Assembly (NCBI GenBank): GCA_016932415.1
Contig: JAFGCX010000031.1
Location: 6,792 to 70,791, forward strand
Source: Candidatus Krumholzibacteriota bacterium
GTDB lineage: Bacteria; Krumholzibacteriota; Krumholzibacteriia; Krumholzibacteriales; Krumholzibacteriaceae
Direction: 5' to 3'
DNA length: 64,000 nt
In this document: positions 47,870 through 57,187 of the stretch, in pieces
How the letters are laid out: each line of letters starts with the position of its first letter
How positions within the stretch are numbered: position 1 is the first letter of the stretch
Program-made: the position numbers and the translations under genes
Notes under the pieces: model-generated
What the model saw: only the letters and a program-made list of their open reading frames with translations
Told to the model about the DNA's origin: nothing
Database searches by the model: none

Positions 47870-49963
47870 GTGGAAACAGCCCAAAACAAAAAAATTCTCC
47901 TCGTAGGAAATCCAAACGTAGGTAAAAGCGTAATATTCAATTATCTCACCGGAAGCTATACCGTTATATCGAACTATCCCGGAACGACAGTCGAGGTATC
48001 ATCCGGGGCAATGAGACACAGGCACGACAGGGAAGTGATAGATACTCCCGGTGTCAACTCGCTTTTTCCCGCCAGCGAAGATGAAAAGGTCACCAGGGAC
48101 ATCCTTCTTCAGAACACCGATGCCACTGTCATCCAGGTGATAGACGCGAAAAACATATATCGTGGTCTTATCCTCACCACTCAGATCGCCGAAACAGGTT
48201 GCAGGATGATAGTCGTCCTGAACATGATGGATGAGGCGAGACAGAGGGGGGTCGAGATCGATGTCGAACTTCTTTCATCGGTCCTCGGAGTCGATGTGAT
48301 CGAGACGGTAGCTGTCGAAAAGCGCGGTCTTTCAAGGCTCGTGTCGGTCATCAATTCAGACAGCGCCGTAACGTGCGGGATCAGCGTCGAATATCCTCCT
48401 GTCATCGCCAGAGCGGTATCGGAAGCGAAAGAGCGCGTCAATGGCCTGGCTAAATACGATCTGTTCAGCCTGTTGACTCTGATCTCTGGCGACATCGATA
48501 TCTTCGAGGACGATCTGGAAGTGGACGGGAAAAAACTTGGTGGCATCACGGCGTTGATGAAACAGAAGGAAGAGGAGATGCCCGAGCCGGTCTCTTACCA
48601 GATAATCTCGGCGAGAAAAAAGGAAGTCGATAAGATCATCGATAAAGCGGTGATCAGAAAAGAGGCGGGGAGATCGGCAGGCGGCAGGGGATTCTTCAAT
48701 TTTATACCGGCGCTTTCGATAGCCGGCGTATGGCTGGTCCTGATCCTGTTTTTCGGGAGAGCGAATCTCATGGATTGGGGCCTCTGTCCGACCCTTCCGG
48801 TCCTCTTTCTCATGGTGCTGGGCATTTCGATCGCCGGCGCCGAGCGGATGGACCGTTTCACCCTTCACCCGGTCACGGGGTATCTGATGCTCGCCGCCGT
48901 GATATTTCTTATCTACGAACTGGTCGGGGTCTTCGCGGCCGGCAGTCTGGTCGATTTCCTCGAAAACGGCCTTTTTCGCAGGTTTGTGATCCCCTTCGCG
49001 GCAAAGTATTCAGGAGATGGTTTCATATCCGACCTTCTTGTCGGTGACTACGGCATCATCAGTATGGGGTTGACATATTCGATATCGATTGTTCTGCCGA
49101 TAGTAGTCATGTTCTTTCTCGTCTTCGGGATCCTCGAGGATACCGGGTATTTCCCCAGGCTGACGGTTCTGACTAACAATGGATTCAAGATCCTGGGTGT
49201 AAACGGAAAAGCGACCCTGCCGTTCGTTCTCGGATTCGGGTGCGTGACGATGGCTGTGCTTGCCAGCAGGATCCTTGAATCGAGAAAAGAAAGGATCATC
49301 GTCGTCACCCTTCTCGCCCTCGCTGTTCCATGTTCAGCGCAACTGGGCGTGATGCTGGCACTGATGTCGGCGATCTCGTTCAGAGCAGTCCTTATGATCA
49401 GCTTTATAGTCATCGCCGAACTTCTGGTCGCCGGGTTTATCCTCGGGCGCCTGCTCGCCGGAAAGACATCCGATTTCATAATCGAGCTTCCCCCGCTGCG
49501 AGTGCCGAGAGCGGCAAATATAATCCTTAAGACAGGGGCGAGGGCGAAGTGGTTTCTGAAAGAAGCTCTTCCATATTTCATACTTGCCACTTTGATCCTT
49601 TTCACCCTCGACAAGTCGGGCGGCATGAAGATCGTCTACTGGCTCGTCGAACCGGTGACGTCAAGATTTCTCGGGCTTCCGGTCGAGACGGCCGCGGTAT
49701 TCATAGTCGGATTTTTCAGAAGGGATTACGGTGCGGCTGGATTGTACAGTCTCTGGCAGAGCGGCCAGCTGTCGGGAAACCAGATCGTCGTATCGCTTGT
49801 CGTGATGAGTCTCTTTCTTCCGTGCCTTGCGACATTGATAGTCACGGTGAAGGAACTGGGCGTGAAGGTGGCGTCGGCGATATTGCTGCTTGTAGCGACA
49901 GTCTCGATCCTCACGGGAGGTCTTCTGAACTACCTGCTGACACTTCTTCGAGTCAATTTCTGA
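47870..49963 (+). CDS. feoB: Ferrous iron transporter FeoB
   Basis: 697-residue inner-membrane Fe(II) importer with an N-terminal G domain. G1 is GNPNVGKS (13-20), G3 DTPG, G4 NMMD; a helical linker follows and then about 8-10 membrane helices with GFGC in the first Gate half and LPCLATLIVTVKELG in the second. G3 reads DTPGVNSLFPASEDEKVTRDIL rather than the common DLPGTYSL form, and VGFFRRDYGAAG is also a variant, so it belongs to a divergent FeoB clade. GTG start with weak ribosome site, likely coupled to the regulator gene. Confidence 0.93.
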   Translation: METAQNKKILLVGNPNVGKSVIFNYLTGSYTVISNYPGTTVEVSSGAMRHRHDREVIDTPGVNSLFPASEDEKVTRDILLQNTDATVIQVIDAKNIYRGLILTTQIAETGCRMIVVLNMMDEARQRGVEIDVELLSSVLGVDVIETVAVEKRGLSRLVSVINSDSAVTCGISVEYPPVIARAVSEAKERVNGLAKYDLFSLLTLISGDIDIFEDDLEVDGKKLGGITALMKQKEEEMPEPVSYQIISARKKEVDKIIDKAVIRKEAGRSAGGRGFFNFIPALSIAGVWLVLILFFGRANLMDWGLCPTLPVLFLMVLGISIAGAERMDRFTLHPVTGYLMLAAVIFLIYELVGVFAAGSLVDFLENGLFRRFVIPFAAKYSGDGFISDLLVGDYGIISMGLTYSISIVLPIVVMFFLVFGILEDTGYFPRLTVLTNNGFKILGVNGKATLPFVLGFGCVTMAVLASRILESRKERIIVVTLLALAVPCSAQLGVMLALMSAISFRAVLMISFIVIAELLVAGFILGRLLAGKTSDFIIELPPLRVPRAANIILKTGARAKWFLKEALPYFILATLILFTLDKSGGMKIVYWLVEPVTSRFLGLPVETAAVFIVGFFRRDYGAAGLYSLWQSGQLSGNQIVVSLVVMSLFLPCLATLIVTVKELGVKVASAILLLVATVSILTGGLLNYLLTLLRVNF

Positions 49964-49965
49964 TC

Positions 49966-52677
49966 TTATTTGACGATCAGGACCGAGTTGAAACTTCCGA
50001 ATCCGTCAGGTTCCTGGTTCTCGTTCGCAGGGTCTATGATCTTCAGTTTCTTGTCGATCAGGAATCGATATGTGTACCTGCCGCTGGGAAGGGTAAGGAG
50101 CGCCTGCCAAGTCCCGCGAGCGCTCTTTCTCATCGGGGCGGCATCGGCCGCCCAGTTGTTGAATTCGCCGATGACCGACACTTCGGTGGCATCGGGATAA
50201 TTCAGGCTGAAAGTCACGCCGCGCGGCTGGTCGGTAACTTCTCCAGCGATCTGTCCGGTAGTATTTATTCGGTCCGAGGGTGGATCATCCGGCATGCTGT
50301 ATGTCTTGTTGACGAGACCGGCAACCGGCAATCCTGATTCATCGACGATCGTCAGAAGGACCGGCGATGGCTGATCGGTCCAGAAAGAAGAGATAAGGAG
50401 CGAATTATGTCCTTTTCTCAGGACCGCGGTCCCGGAGTATGCCTGCCCGGTGCTGCTGGCGGATAATATCTCCGTCGAATTGATCCAGAACGAGACTGAA
50501 TTCGGCGTATCGATCGACCATTTTACTTTTTTCCCCGTTGTCAGCTCGACGGCTGTGTAAAGAAGCATCGCCCTTTCCGATCCCGAGCCGTAAAGACGAT
50601 CGGGGAGAACGGCCCCGCGCGAATCTATCGCCCCCGGAGCCACATTTCTCCACCTCAGGGTCCTGCCGTCGACAGACATATAAGTGCTGTATAGATCGTC
50701 CTGGAGCTGGACCGCTTCTTCAAGAGCCCATCTTCGGTTCTTTACCGGGCCGAGGTGCAGCCAGTCGAAGGGCCTGAGGAGTTTCTCTTCGAAGAGCGCG
50801 ATTCTCTTTCCGTCAAGTATCACTGACAGGGAAAAGGGGTATACGCCTGGTGAAAGCCCGCCCGCGAGAGAAATTTCAAGAGGCAGCGTGGTGATCTCCC
50901 TGGAAGGATCGATTATGAATCTTGCCGGGAGTTCCGGAGAACAGCTCATTTTTTCAAGGAATACTCCATCTACGATACCTTGCAGCCGCTGATCAGGCCT
51001 GTACCTGACAGAGATGTTCACAGGTACCGGCCGGCCCTCCGATAACCTTCGGCCGGCGGGGAATTCAAGAGAGAGGTCGTACCCCGTAGTCAGCGTGACG
51101 CTTTCGACCATGTGGATCTCGATCCTCTTCCCTTCATGCATAAAATCAAAAAACAGCGGAAGGGTCACGACTCCCGGTTCGGAAGAGGGTGGAAGCACAA
51201 GCATTCGTTCCCATCTGTTCCGGTCTTCCGGGGCTCCTGGGGCAACTGAGATCCCCTCATCGGCAAGCATCCACCTGTTTCCCGAAATCTGGATATATAG
51301 TCTTTTTATTTCAAGGGGCGCCCGGGCGCTTCCGAGAGATATCCCGACCGGGACAGCCTCGCCGGTGCGCACAGCTTTTTCAGGGACGGTCACCGCCGCT
51401 TCGATACCGGTCGTTTCCATCATCATCGCCGAAAGGGCGGCCTTGGCCTCGAGCAGTTCCTCGATCGATTCGACTGATCCTTTCGCCACGATCTTCCTCG
51501 TCCTCGGGGAGAGGCGGTTCCACCTGGTCTCGTCGAGGATCTTCCAGAGTTTGTCTCCCGCGTTGAGTATCGATGAGACCTCACCCACGCTCATCAGCAA
51601 TCTGTTGACGATGGTGATCGACGATATATGATTTTCAAGATCGAGTTCGTTTTTTTCAAGGATTGACGACAGCGCCTCCACGTCGGAATAGAGAGCGGCG
51701 CGATATTTCTCATTAAGAAGCGATTCCCTTTTCAGTATCGATGTGAAATTGACGAGTGACGAAATAATGTCCGAACGGGGAAAAAGCGCGTTGCTCCTGC
51801 CGGGCCGGCTCCAGTATCCGGTCCACTCGTTATCGCCCCGCCGGGAGCCCGTCCCGCCCGTTTTGCTCTTCTGATCGTAAAGCTGAGCGAGCCGTTCGAT
51901 CGGGAATTTGTCTATATTCGACAGAAGGCTGAAAACCACCGGTCGCATATCGGGATCATCCCACATCGCCCCATTGATCATTTCACCGCCCTGTCCCGAT
52001 GCTGTCTTGTATATCGACCTGTCAGCGACGCTTATCCTCCTGCTCGGACCAAGCATCCTGTCGATCACCATCGGGAGAAGGAATTCCGGCGTAAAAAGGG
52101 TGAGATAGTGCCCTTTTTCCGAGACAGGAAAAAAGGCGTCCATCGAATGATCGAAGAATGTCCGTTCATTCTTCGCGGCAAGCTGTTTCGACCAGAGGTG
52201 AAGTTCCAGGGCTTCTTCATATTTTCCCGCTCCGGCAGCGATCATCGAAAGGGCGTGAAGCTCGATCGCGGCGAGACTGTTGACCGATGGCGAGAGAGCG
52301 ATCTTTTCCGTGTCGGTGCGTGCCGGGCTGCCCTTGATAAAACCATGACGGGTGAGCGCGTCATCCTTGAAATTATCAAGGGTGATCCTGCTGATGACGG
52401 GATAAAAGCGTTCCATCATCGCCGCGTCCCCATTCATCACCAGAAACGATGTCATCGCTGTCAAAGGCGCTTTTGAAAGAGGGTGCAGAAGATGCGAGGG
52501 AGGCAGATCCGATGGTTTCCCTCCCGACTGAAGAAACCCGATTATCTGCTGTCTCATGATACTCTCTACCGACTGCGTATCATTACCGGAGGTCTCAGCG
52601 GCGAGGTTGGCCCGTGTTGTAGAAAATAGCATAACCACCAATAATATAATCAGATATGTCGATTTATCCGATCTCAT
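49966..52677 (-). CDS. Large exported protein with C-terminal AMPK/CBM48-type glycogen-binding domain
   Basis: 903 residues with an N-terminal signal (YLIILLVVMLFSTTRANLAAE). The central ~750 residues have no family I recognise: an alpha-helical first half (to about 420) and a beta-rich second half. The last ~85 residues form an early-set domain of the AMPK1_CBM type: VTFSLNYPDATEVSVIGEFNNWAADA, then GTWQALLTLPSGRYTYRFLIDKK and a final FNSVLIVK. The domain usually binds glycogen or other glucans, but in exported proteins it may only be an Ig-like module. Stop lies 2 bp from the feoB stop (tail to tail). Confidence 0.75.
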   Translation of the reverse strand: MRSDKSTYLIILLVVMLFSTTRANLAAETSGNDTQSVESIMRQQIIGFLQSGGKPSDLPPSHLLHPLSKAPLTAMTSFLVMNGDAAMMERFYPVISRITLDNFKDDALTRHGFIKGSPARTDTEKIALSPSVNSLAAIELHALSMIAAGAGKYEEALELHLWSKQLAAKNERTFFDHSMDAFFPVSEKGHYLTLFTPEFLLPMVIDRMLGPSRRISVADRSIYKTASGQGGEMINGAMWDDPDMRPVVFSLLSNIDKFPIERLAQLYDQKSKTGGTGSRRGDNEWTGYWSRPGRSNALFPRSDIISSLVNFTSILKRESLLNEKYRAALYSDVEALSSILEKNELDLENHISSITIVNRLLMSVGEVSSILNAGDKLWKILDETRWNRLSPRTRKIVAKGSVESIEELLEAKAALSAMMMETTGIEAAVTVPEKAVRTGEAVPVGISLGSARAPLEIKRLYIQISGNRWMLADEGISVAPGAPEDRNRWERMLVLPPSSEPGVVTLPLFFDFMHEGKRIEIHMVESVTLTTGYDLSLEFPAGRRLSEGRPVPVNISVRYRPDQRLQGIVDGVFLEKMSCSPELPARFIIDPSREITTLPLEISLAGGLSPGVYPFSLSVILDGKRIALFEEKLLRPFDWLHLGPVKNRRWALEEAVQLQDDLYSTYMSVDGRTLRWRNVAPGAIDSRGAVLPDRLYGSGSERAMLLYTAVELTTGKKVKWSIDTPNSVSFWINSTEILSASSTGQAYSGTAVLRKGHNSLLISSFWTDQPSPVLLTIVDESGLPVAGLVNKTYSMPDDPPSDRINTTGQIAGEVTDQPRGVTFSLNYPDATEVSVIGEFNNWAADAAPMRKSARGTWQALLTLPSGRYTYRFLIDKKLKIIDPANENQEPDGFGSFNSVLIVK

Positions 52678-52733
52678 ACTTTTATATTCTCCTAACCTGC
52701 ATATTTTTCAATCGTTCATCAGGTAATTTTATA

Positions 52734-52762
52734 TTGACAGCAACGTGTATGCCATCTTTAAT
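52734..52762 (+). promoter_or_regulatory. Strong sigma-70-type promoter for crotonase gene
   Basis: TTGACA (52734-52739), exact 17 bp spacer, TTTAAT (52757-52762): 11 of 12 consensus bases. It lies 25 bp before the ATG at 52788. Confidence 0.75.
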
Positions 52763-52787
52763 GTCTCAGTCAAGAAAGGAGAATTTA

Positions 52788-53570
52788 ATGGGATATCAAT
52801 GTATCACGGTAGAGAAGAAAGACTGGCTGGCGAGAGTCGCGATCAACAGGCCTGATAAGCTTAACGCCTTGAGTATAAAGACAGTTATGGAATTAACCGA
52901 GGCGTTCACCGGGATAAGATCCGACGATTCGATATCGGTGGTGATCCTCGAGGGCGCAGGAGGAAAGGCTTTCGCCGCCGGAGCTGACCTCAACGAGCTT
53001 TCCAAGCAGGATATGCTCGACGGGAAGGAATATTCGGCAAGGGGCCACAGGCTTTGCAACCTGATAGAATTCCTTGAGAAACCGGTAATTGCGTCGATCT
53101 GCGGATTCGCGCTCGGAGGCGGATGTGAGATCGCGATGGCGTGCACGCTGAGGATCGCCTCGGAGAAAGCCCGCCTCGGCCAGCCGGAGATAAATCTCGG
53201 TACTATCCCGGGTTTCGGAGGGACGCAGAGGCTCGCGAGGCTGATCCCCCGGGGGATCGCGATGGAACTCGTGCTGACCGGAAGGGTTTTAAAAGCTGAT
53301 GAAGCGCTAGCCCTGGGGCTGCTGAACAGGGTAGTCCCGGACGGGGAACTCGAAAGCGCCGTCCTTGAAATGGCTGATACCCTCGCCGCCAAGCCTCCAT
53401 TCGCGCTGAGGGCTAATATGGAAGCTGTGTTGCACGGATCTGAAGTGTCGTTCGAGGAAGGGTGCAGGATAGAGACGAACCTCTTCGCGCTTACGTGCGG
53501 AACAGAGGATATGAAGGAAGGTACTCTTGCCTTCCTCGAAAAGCGAAAAGCCGAATTTACCGGGCGATAG
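52788..53570 (+). CDS. Enoyl-CoA hydratase / crotonase family
   Basis: 260 residues from ATG 52788, with AAAGGAG upstream and a promoter at 52734; the frame is open from 52656 but that region holds the promoter. Crotonase features: INRPDKLNALS, oxyanion-hole AAGADLNEL and FALGGGCEIAMACT, and catalytic-Glu loop GQPEINLGTIPGFGGTQRL. Hydrates crotonyl-CoA or similar enoyl-CoA. It would supply the step between the butyryl-CoA and 3-hydroxybutyryl-CoA enzymes coded at 36-39 kb, though it is separate from them. Confidence 0.93.
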   Translation: MGYQCITVEKKDWLARVAINRPDKLNALSIKTVMELTEAFTGIRSDDSISVVILEGAGGKAFAAGADLNELSKQDMLDGKEYSARGHRLCNLIEFLEKPVIASICGFALGGGCEIAMACTLRIASEKARLGQPEINLGTIPGFGGTQRLARLIPRGIAMELVLTGRVLKADEALALGLLNRVVPDGELESAVLEMADTLAAKPPFALRANMEAVLHGSEVSFEEGCRIETNLFALTCGTEDMKEGTLAFLEKRKAEFTGR

Positions 53571-53607
53571 ATCTCCTTGGGCTGGCAGGAGATTTGCTGT
53601 AAAAAGA

Positions 53608-53636
53608 TTGAATAATACGCTGTTACCTATTAGATT
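53608..53636 (+). promoter_or_regulatory. Possible promoter for tRNA-Leu/tig
   Basis: TTGAAT (53608-53613), 17 bp spacer, TAGATT (53631-53636). Each hexamer matches consensus at four positions. It lies 85 bp before the tRNA. Confidence 0.4.
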
Positions 53637-53684
53637 AACCGGTGACCGGCTGGGCTGTCGAATCGAATCGAATAAGACGCTGTT
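53610..53684 (+). repeat. Imperfect 15-bp direct repeat upstream of tRNA-Leu
   Basis: GAATAATACGCTGTT at 53610-53624 recurs as GAATAAGACGCTGTT at 53670-53684, exactly 60 bp apart with one mismatch. The second copy is preceded by a short TCGAA tandem run. It lies in the 150 bp gene-free gap before the tRNA. Could be a regulatory site pair or a remnant of duplication. Confidence 0.5.
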
Positions 53685-53719
53685 TTGAACCAGTTGGAAA
53701 AAAAGAAGATAGGATATAG

Positions 53720-53805
<86 letters not shown>

Positions 53806-53858
53806 GGAGAAAAATTACCAGCCGGAGGAAAAACTGGCCGTTTCAGAGGAAAGGAATC

Positions 53859-55157
53859 ATGGCAGAGAATCTTGAAGATCTCGGTATCAGCGTAAATATC
53901 ACCGAAGAGGATGATTGCAGGAAAATACTCAATATAGAGGTCCGATCGGATCTTTTCACCGGAGAGAAAGAGCGGATACTGAAGAATATGATGAAATCGA
54001 TCGTTCTCCCGGGATTCCGCAAAGGAAAGGCTCCAAGAGACAGGGTAAAGACCCAGTTTGCCGGCGAGATCCATAACGAGGCGATGAAGGTCGTATTGCC
54101 TATGGCCTACGAGCATGCTCTTTACAGCGAAAAGGTCCAGCCGATCGGAGAGCCGGTCTTCAGCGAGATAGTAGCCGAAGATGACAAGCCTCTTACTTTC
54201 AAGGTCGAACTTGAGACGGCGCCCCGGATAGAACTGAAGCAGTACAGGGGGCTTGCTTCGAAGCCCGAAGAGGTCAGTGTCGAAGATAAGGAGATCGAGA
54301 ATGTACTGAAGAATCTTCAGCAGCGCGAGGTCTCCTATAACACCGTCGACCATGAAGCGCGAAGCAACGATATGGTGACGATAGATTATGTCTCGATAGA
54401 TGAACAGGGGGAACCTGAAAACGACAGGGGAATGAAGGATTATCCCGTTCAGCTGGGCGAGGGGCAGCTTTTCCCCGAATTCGAGAAGGCGATCCTTGGG
54501 AAAAAAGCCGGCGAAGAGGGCGAAGTGGCGATAGACTATCCCGATGACTACAAGCCTGAAAGGCTTGCGGGACTGAAAGTAAGTTTCCGGTTCACAGTCA
54601 AGGAAGTGAAGGAAAAGATCCTTCCGGAGATCGACGACCAGTTCGCCGCGAGGATAGACGAGAAGTTCAAGACTGTCGATGACCTGAGGAATGACATCAG
54701 GGAAAAGCTCCTCGATGAGAAAAGCCGGGAAGCAAGGCGCAAGGTCGAAGAAGAGGCGGTGGACAGGATACTGGAAAAAAACCCGTTCGATGTACCCGGA
54801 AGCATGATAGAGCGATTCAGGAGCGAACTCGAAAGCGAGGACGAAAGAAGAAGATCGATGAGCGGGATGCCTCCGGAGGAGGATGAAGAGAAGAAGAAAG
54901 AGATGACGGAATTCTTTGACCGGATGGCAAGAAGAAATATCAAGAGGTATTTCCTTCTCGGCCATATCGCCAACCTCGAGAAAGTCGAGATCTCTGCCGG
55001 AGATATGGATAAAGAGATCGAAAGACTTGCCGAAGAAGGCGGTAGAGAGCTTGAAGAGGTCAGGAAGGTCATTGAGAAGGGAAGCGAGAATTATAATAAT
55101 CTGCGCAGCCGCTTGCGTGAAAAGAGGATCTTCGAGATCCTGCTGGAGAAGGAATAA
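53859..55157 (+). CDS. tig: Trigger factor
   Basis: Ribosome-bound chaperone with peptidyl-prolyl isomerase domain. ATG 53859 follows AGAGGAAAGG; the longer open frame runs through the tRNA and is not coding. 432 residues: N-terminal ribosome-binding domain with [11 protein letters not shown] (the GFRxGxxP signature), FKBP-type domain (about 155-240: [35 protein letters not shown]), and a long, highly charged helical C-terminal domain. The first gene of the tig-clpP-clpX-lon set. Confidence 0.96.
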   Translation: MAENLEDLGISVNITEEDDCRKILNIEVRSDLFTGEKERILKNMMKSIVLPGFRKGKAPRDRVKTQFAGEIHNEAMKVVLPMAYEHALYSEKVQPIGEPVFSEIVAEDDKPLTFKVELETAPRIELKQYRGLASKPEEVSVEDKEIENVLKNLQQREVSYNTVDHEARSNDMVTIDYVSIDEQGEPENDRGMKDYPVQLGEGQLFPEFEKAILGKKAGEEGEVAIDYPDDYKPERLAGLKVSFRFTVKEVKEKILPEIDDQFAARIDEKFKTVDDLRNDIREKLLDEKSREARRKVEEEAVDRILEKNPFDVPGSMIERFRSELESEDERRRSMSGMPPEEDEEKKKEMTEFFDRMARRNIKRYFLLGHIANLEKVEISAGDMDKEIERLAEEGGRELEEVRKVIEKGSENYNNLRSRLREKRIFEILLEKE

Positions 55158-55191
55158 AACCCTGGTTGAGAAATAGAGAAGGAGATCTGAA

Positions 55192-55809
55192 ATGGCCGAT
55201 AAAGTAATAAAAAATATTCCAATCCCGTACGTGATCGAGACGAGGGGGAGGGAAGAACGCACTTACGACATATATTCCCGTCTTTTGAAAGACAGGATAA
55301 TCTTTATCGGTACTCAGATCGAAGATAATATGGCGAACGCTGTAATAGCCCAGCTTCTTTTCCTTGAGGCGGAGGATCCGGAGAGGGATATCTTCATCTA
55401 TATCAACAGTCCCGGTGGCGTTGTCTCCGCCGGACTGGCGATTTACGACACGATGCAGTATATTTCCTGTGATATCGCGACGATATGCATGGGACAGGCG
55501 GCAAGCATGGGAGCGGTCCTTCTCTGCGCGGGAAACAAGGGCAAGAGATCGATACTTCCGCACGCGAGGGTCATGATCCATCAGCCATCGGGCGGTTCCC
55601 AGGGACAGGCCAGCACGATCGAGATATACACGAAGGAGATAATCAAGCTCAAGGACAAGCTCAACGGCATAATCGCCCACCACACCGGACAATCTGTAAA
55701 GAAGGTTGCCAAGGACACGGACAGGGACTACTTCATGTCCGCCGAGGAAGCTCTTGAATATGGACTTATAGATAACGTGCTTATATCGAAAAGCGATAAA
55801 AAGCAGTAG
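55192..55809 (+). CDS. clpP: ATP-dependent Clp protease proteolytic subunit
   Basis: 205-residue serine protease that forms the Clp tetradecamer. Catalytic Ser105 in MGQAASMGA, His130 in MIHQPSGG, Asp179 in DTDRDYFM. The N-terminus [16 protein letters not shown] fits mature-type ClpP with little propeptide. GAAGGAGATC precedes the ATG. It lies between tig and clpX, the usual order. Confidence 0.97.
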   Translation: MADKVIKNIPIPYVIETRGREERTYDIYSRLLKDRIIFIGTQIEDNMANAVIAQLLFLEAEDPERDIFIYINSPGGVVSAGLAIYDTMQYISCDIATICMGQAASMGAVLLCAGNKGKRSILPHARVMIHQPSGGSQGQASTIEIYTKEIIKLKDKLNGIIAHHTGQSVKKVAKDTDRDYFMSAEEALEYGLIDNVLISKSDKKQ

Positions 55810-55839
55810 AACTTTGTGAACGATTCTCCGCTATTGTTG

Positions 55840-55845
55840 TATAAT
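55840..55845 (+). promoter_or_regulatory. -10 element for clpX
   Basis: Perfect TATAAT in the 80 bp clpP-clpX gap, about 45 bp before the clpX ATG. The -35 region is poor at 17 bp spacing, so this may be a weak or activator-dependent internal promoter. Confidence 0.35.
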
Positions 55846-55889
55846 ATAAGTAGAGGAAGATCTATACAATAAGGAGTGTTGAAAGCCCT

Positions 55890-57140
55890 ATGAAAAAGAA
55901 GACACAATCTCCAAGAGCGATAAAATGTTCATTCTGCGGAAGGGGACAGGATGAAGTCGCCAAGCTTGTATCCGGTCCTTCCGTGTACATATGCAATGAA
56001 TGTATAAGATTGTGTAATGACATCCTCGAAGACGAGATGTCGGGGGCTGTCCTGTACGATGAGGAGCATTTTCCAAAACCGGTCGAAATAAAGGAGAATC
56101 TCGACAGTTACGTCGTTGGCCAGGATGAGGCGAAGATCAGCCTTGCCGTCGCGGTCTATAATCACTACAAGAGGATCCGGCACGAAAGAGGGACGGATGA
56201 TATAGAGCTCGAAAAGAGCAACATCCTTCTTGCCGGGCCGACAGGCGTCGGAAAGACCCTTCTCGCGCAGACGCTGGCGCGTTTCCTGAAGGTGCCTTTC
56301 GCGATCGCCGACGCGACGAGCCTTACCGAAGCGGGCTATGTCGGCGAGGACGTCGAGAATATCCTTGTCAGGCTTCTGCAGAAAACAGACTACAACCTTG
56401 CCGCGACCGAGAGAGGGATAATCTACATAGACGAGATCGACAAGATCGCGCGAAAGAGCGAAAATCCTTCGATAACGAGGGACGTCTCGGGAGAGGGTGT
56501 CCAGCAGGCGCTGCTGAAGATCCTCGAGGGGACTGTCGCCAATGTCCCGCCGCAGGGAGGGCGCAAGCATCCGCAGCAGAAATTCATCGAAGTCGACACG
56601 AGAAATATCCTTTTCATATGCGGAGGAGCGTTCCAGGGACTAGAAGAGATCATCGAGCGCAGGATCGGGCGGAAGGTCGTCGGATTCGAGACAGACCGGG
56701 GACAGGGATATCGCAAGGAGATCAACGAGATCATGCAGCATATCCAGCCGGAGGACCTCGTTAAATACGGGTTGATCCCCGAGCTGGTCGGCAGGCTGCC
56801 GATAGTAGCGACGCTTCAGGACCTCGATCAGCAGGCGCTGATCGATATAATGATAAAACCGAAGAGCTCATTGCTTAAGCAGTACAAGAAGCTGTTCTCG
56901 ATGGAGGATGTGGAACTCGAGTTCACGCCCGGTGCTCTTAAGGCGATAGCGGACCTTGCCGTGCGAAGGAAGACAGGCGCGAGAGGATTGAGAGCGATCC
57001 TCGAAGACACGATGCTTCATATCATGTATGATGTTCCTTCTCGTCCGAATGTGCAGAAAATCCTTATCACCGAGGAAACAATCGTTGACAAGAGAGAACC
57101 GGAACTGTTTCTTGAGAAAGAAAACAAGAAGAGAGCCTGA
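55890..57140 (+). CDS. clpX: ClpX ATPase, specificity subunit of ClpXP
   Basis: AAA+ unfoldase of 416 residues. N-terminal zinc-binding domain with Cys13, Cys16, Cys35, Cys38; Walker [13 protein letters not shown], Walker [14 protein letters not shown], pore loop GYVGEDVEN, sensor region and the [13 protein letters not shown] block. The best ribosome site (AAGGAG at 55871) is 13 bases from the ATG, longer than usual, but the nearer GTG and TTG codons run into a stop, so ATG 55890 stands. Confidence 0.97.
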   Translation: MKKKTQSPRAIKCSFCGRGQDEVAKLVSGPSVYICNECIRLCNDILEDEMSGAVLYDEEHFPKPVEIKENLDSYVVGQDEAKISLAVAVYNHYKRIRHERGTDDIELEKSNILLAGPTGVGKTLLAQTLARFLKVPFAIADATSLTEAGYVGEDVENILVRLLQKTDYNLAATERGIIYIDEIDKIARKSENPSITRDVSGEGVQQALLKILEGTVANVPPQGGRKHPQQKFIEVDTRNILFICGGAFQGLEEIIERRIGRKVVGFETDRGQGYRKEINEIMQHIQPEDLVKYGLIPELVGRLPIVATLQDLDQQALIDIMIKPKSSLLKQYKKLFSMEDVELEFTPGALKAIADLAVRRKTGARGLRAILEDTMLHIMYDVPSRPNVQKILITEETIVDKREPELFLEKENKKRA

Positions 57141-57187
57141 GCCCAGGTCTCCAGGAAGCAGATAACAAATACAGATATTGGAGCATC

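Noticed and set aside
53571-53593. 7 bp hairpin right after the crotonase stop
   Set aside because: Good stem but no T-run; may aid mRNA stability, not listed as a terminator.
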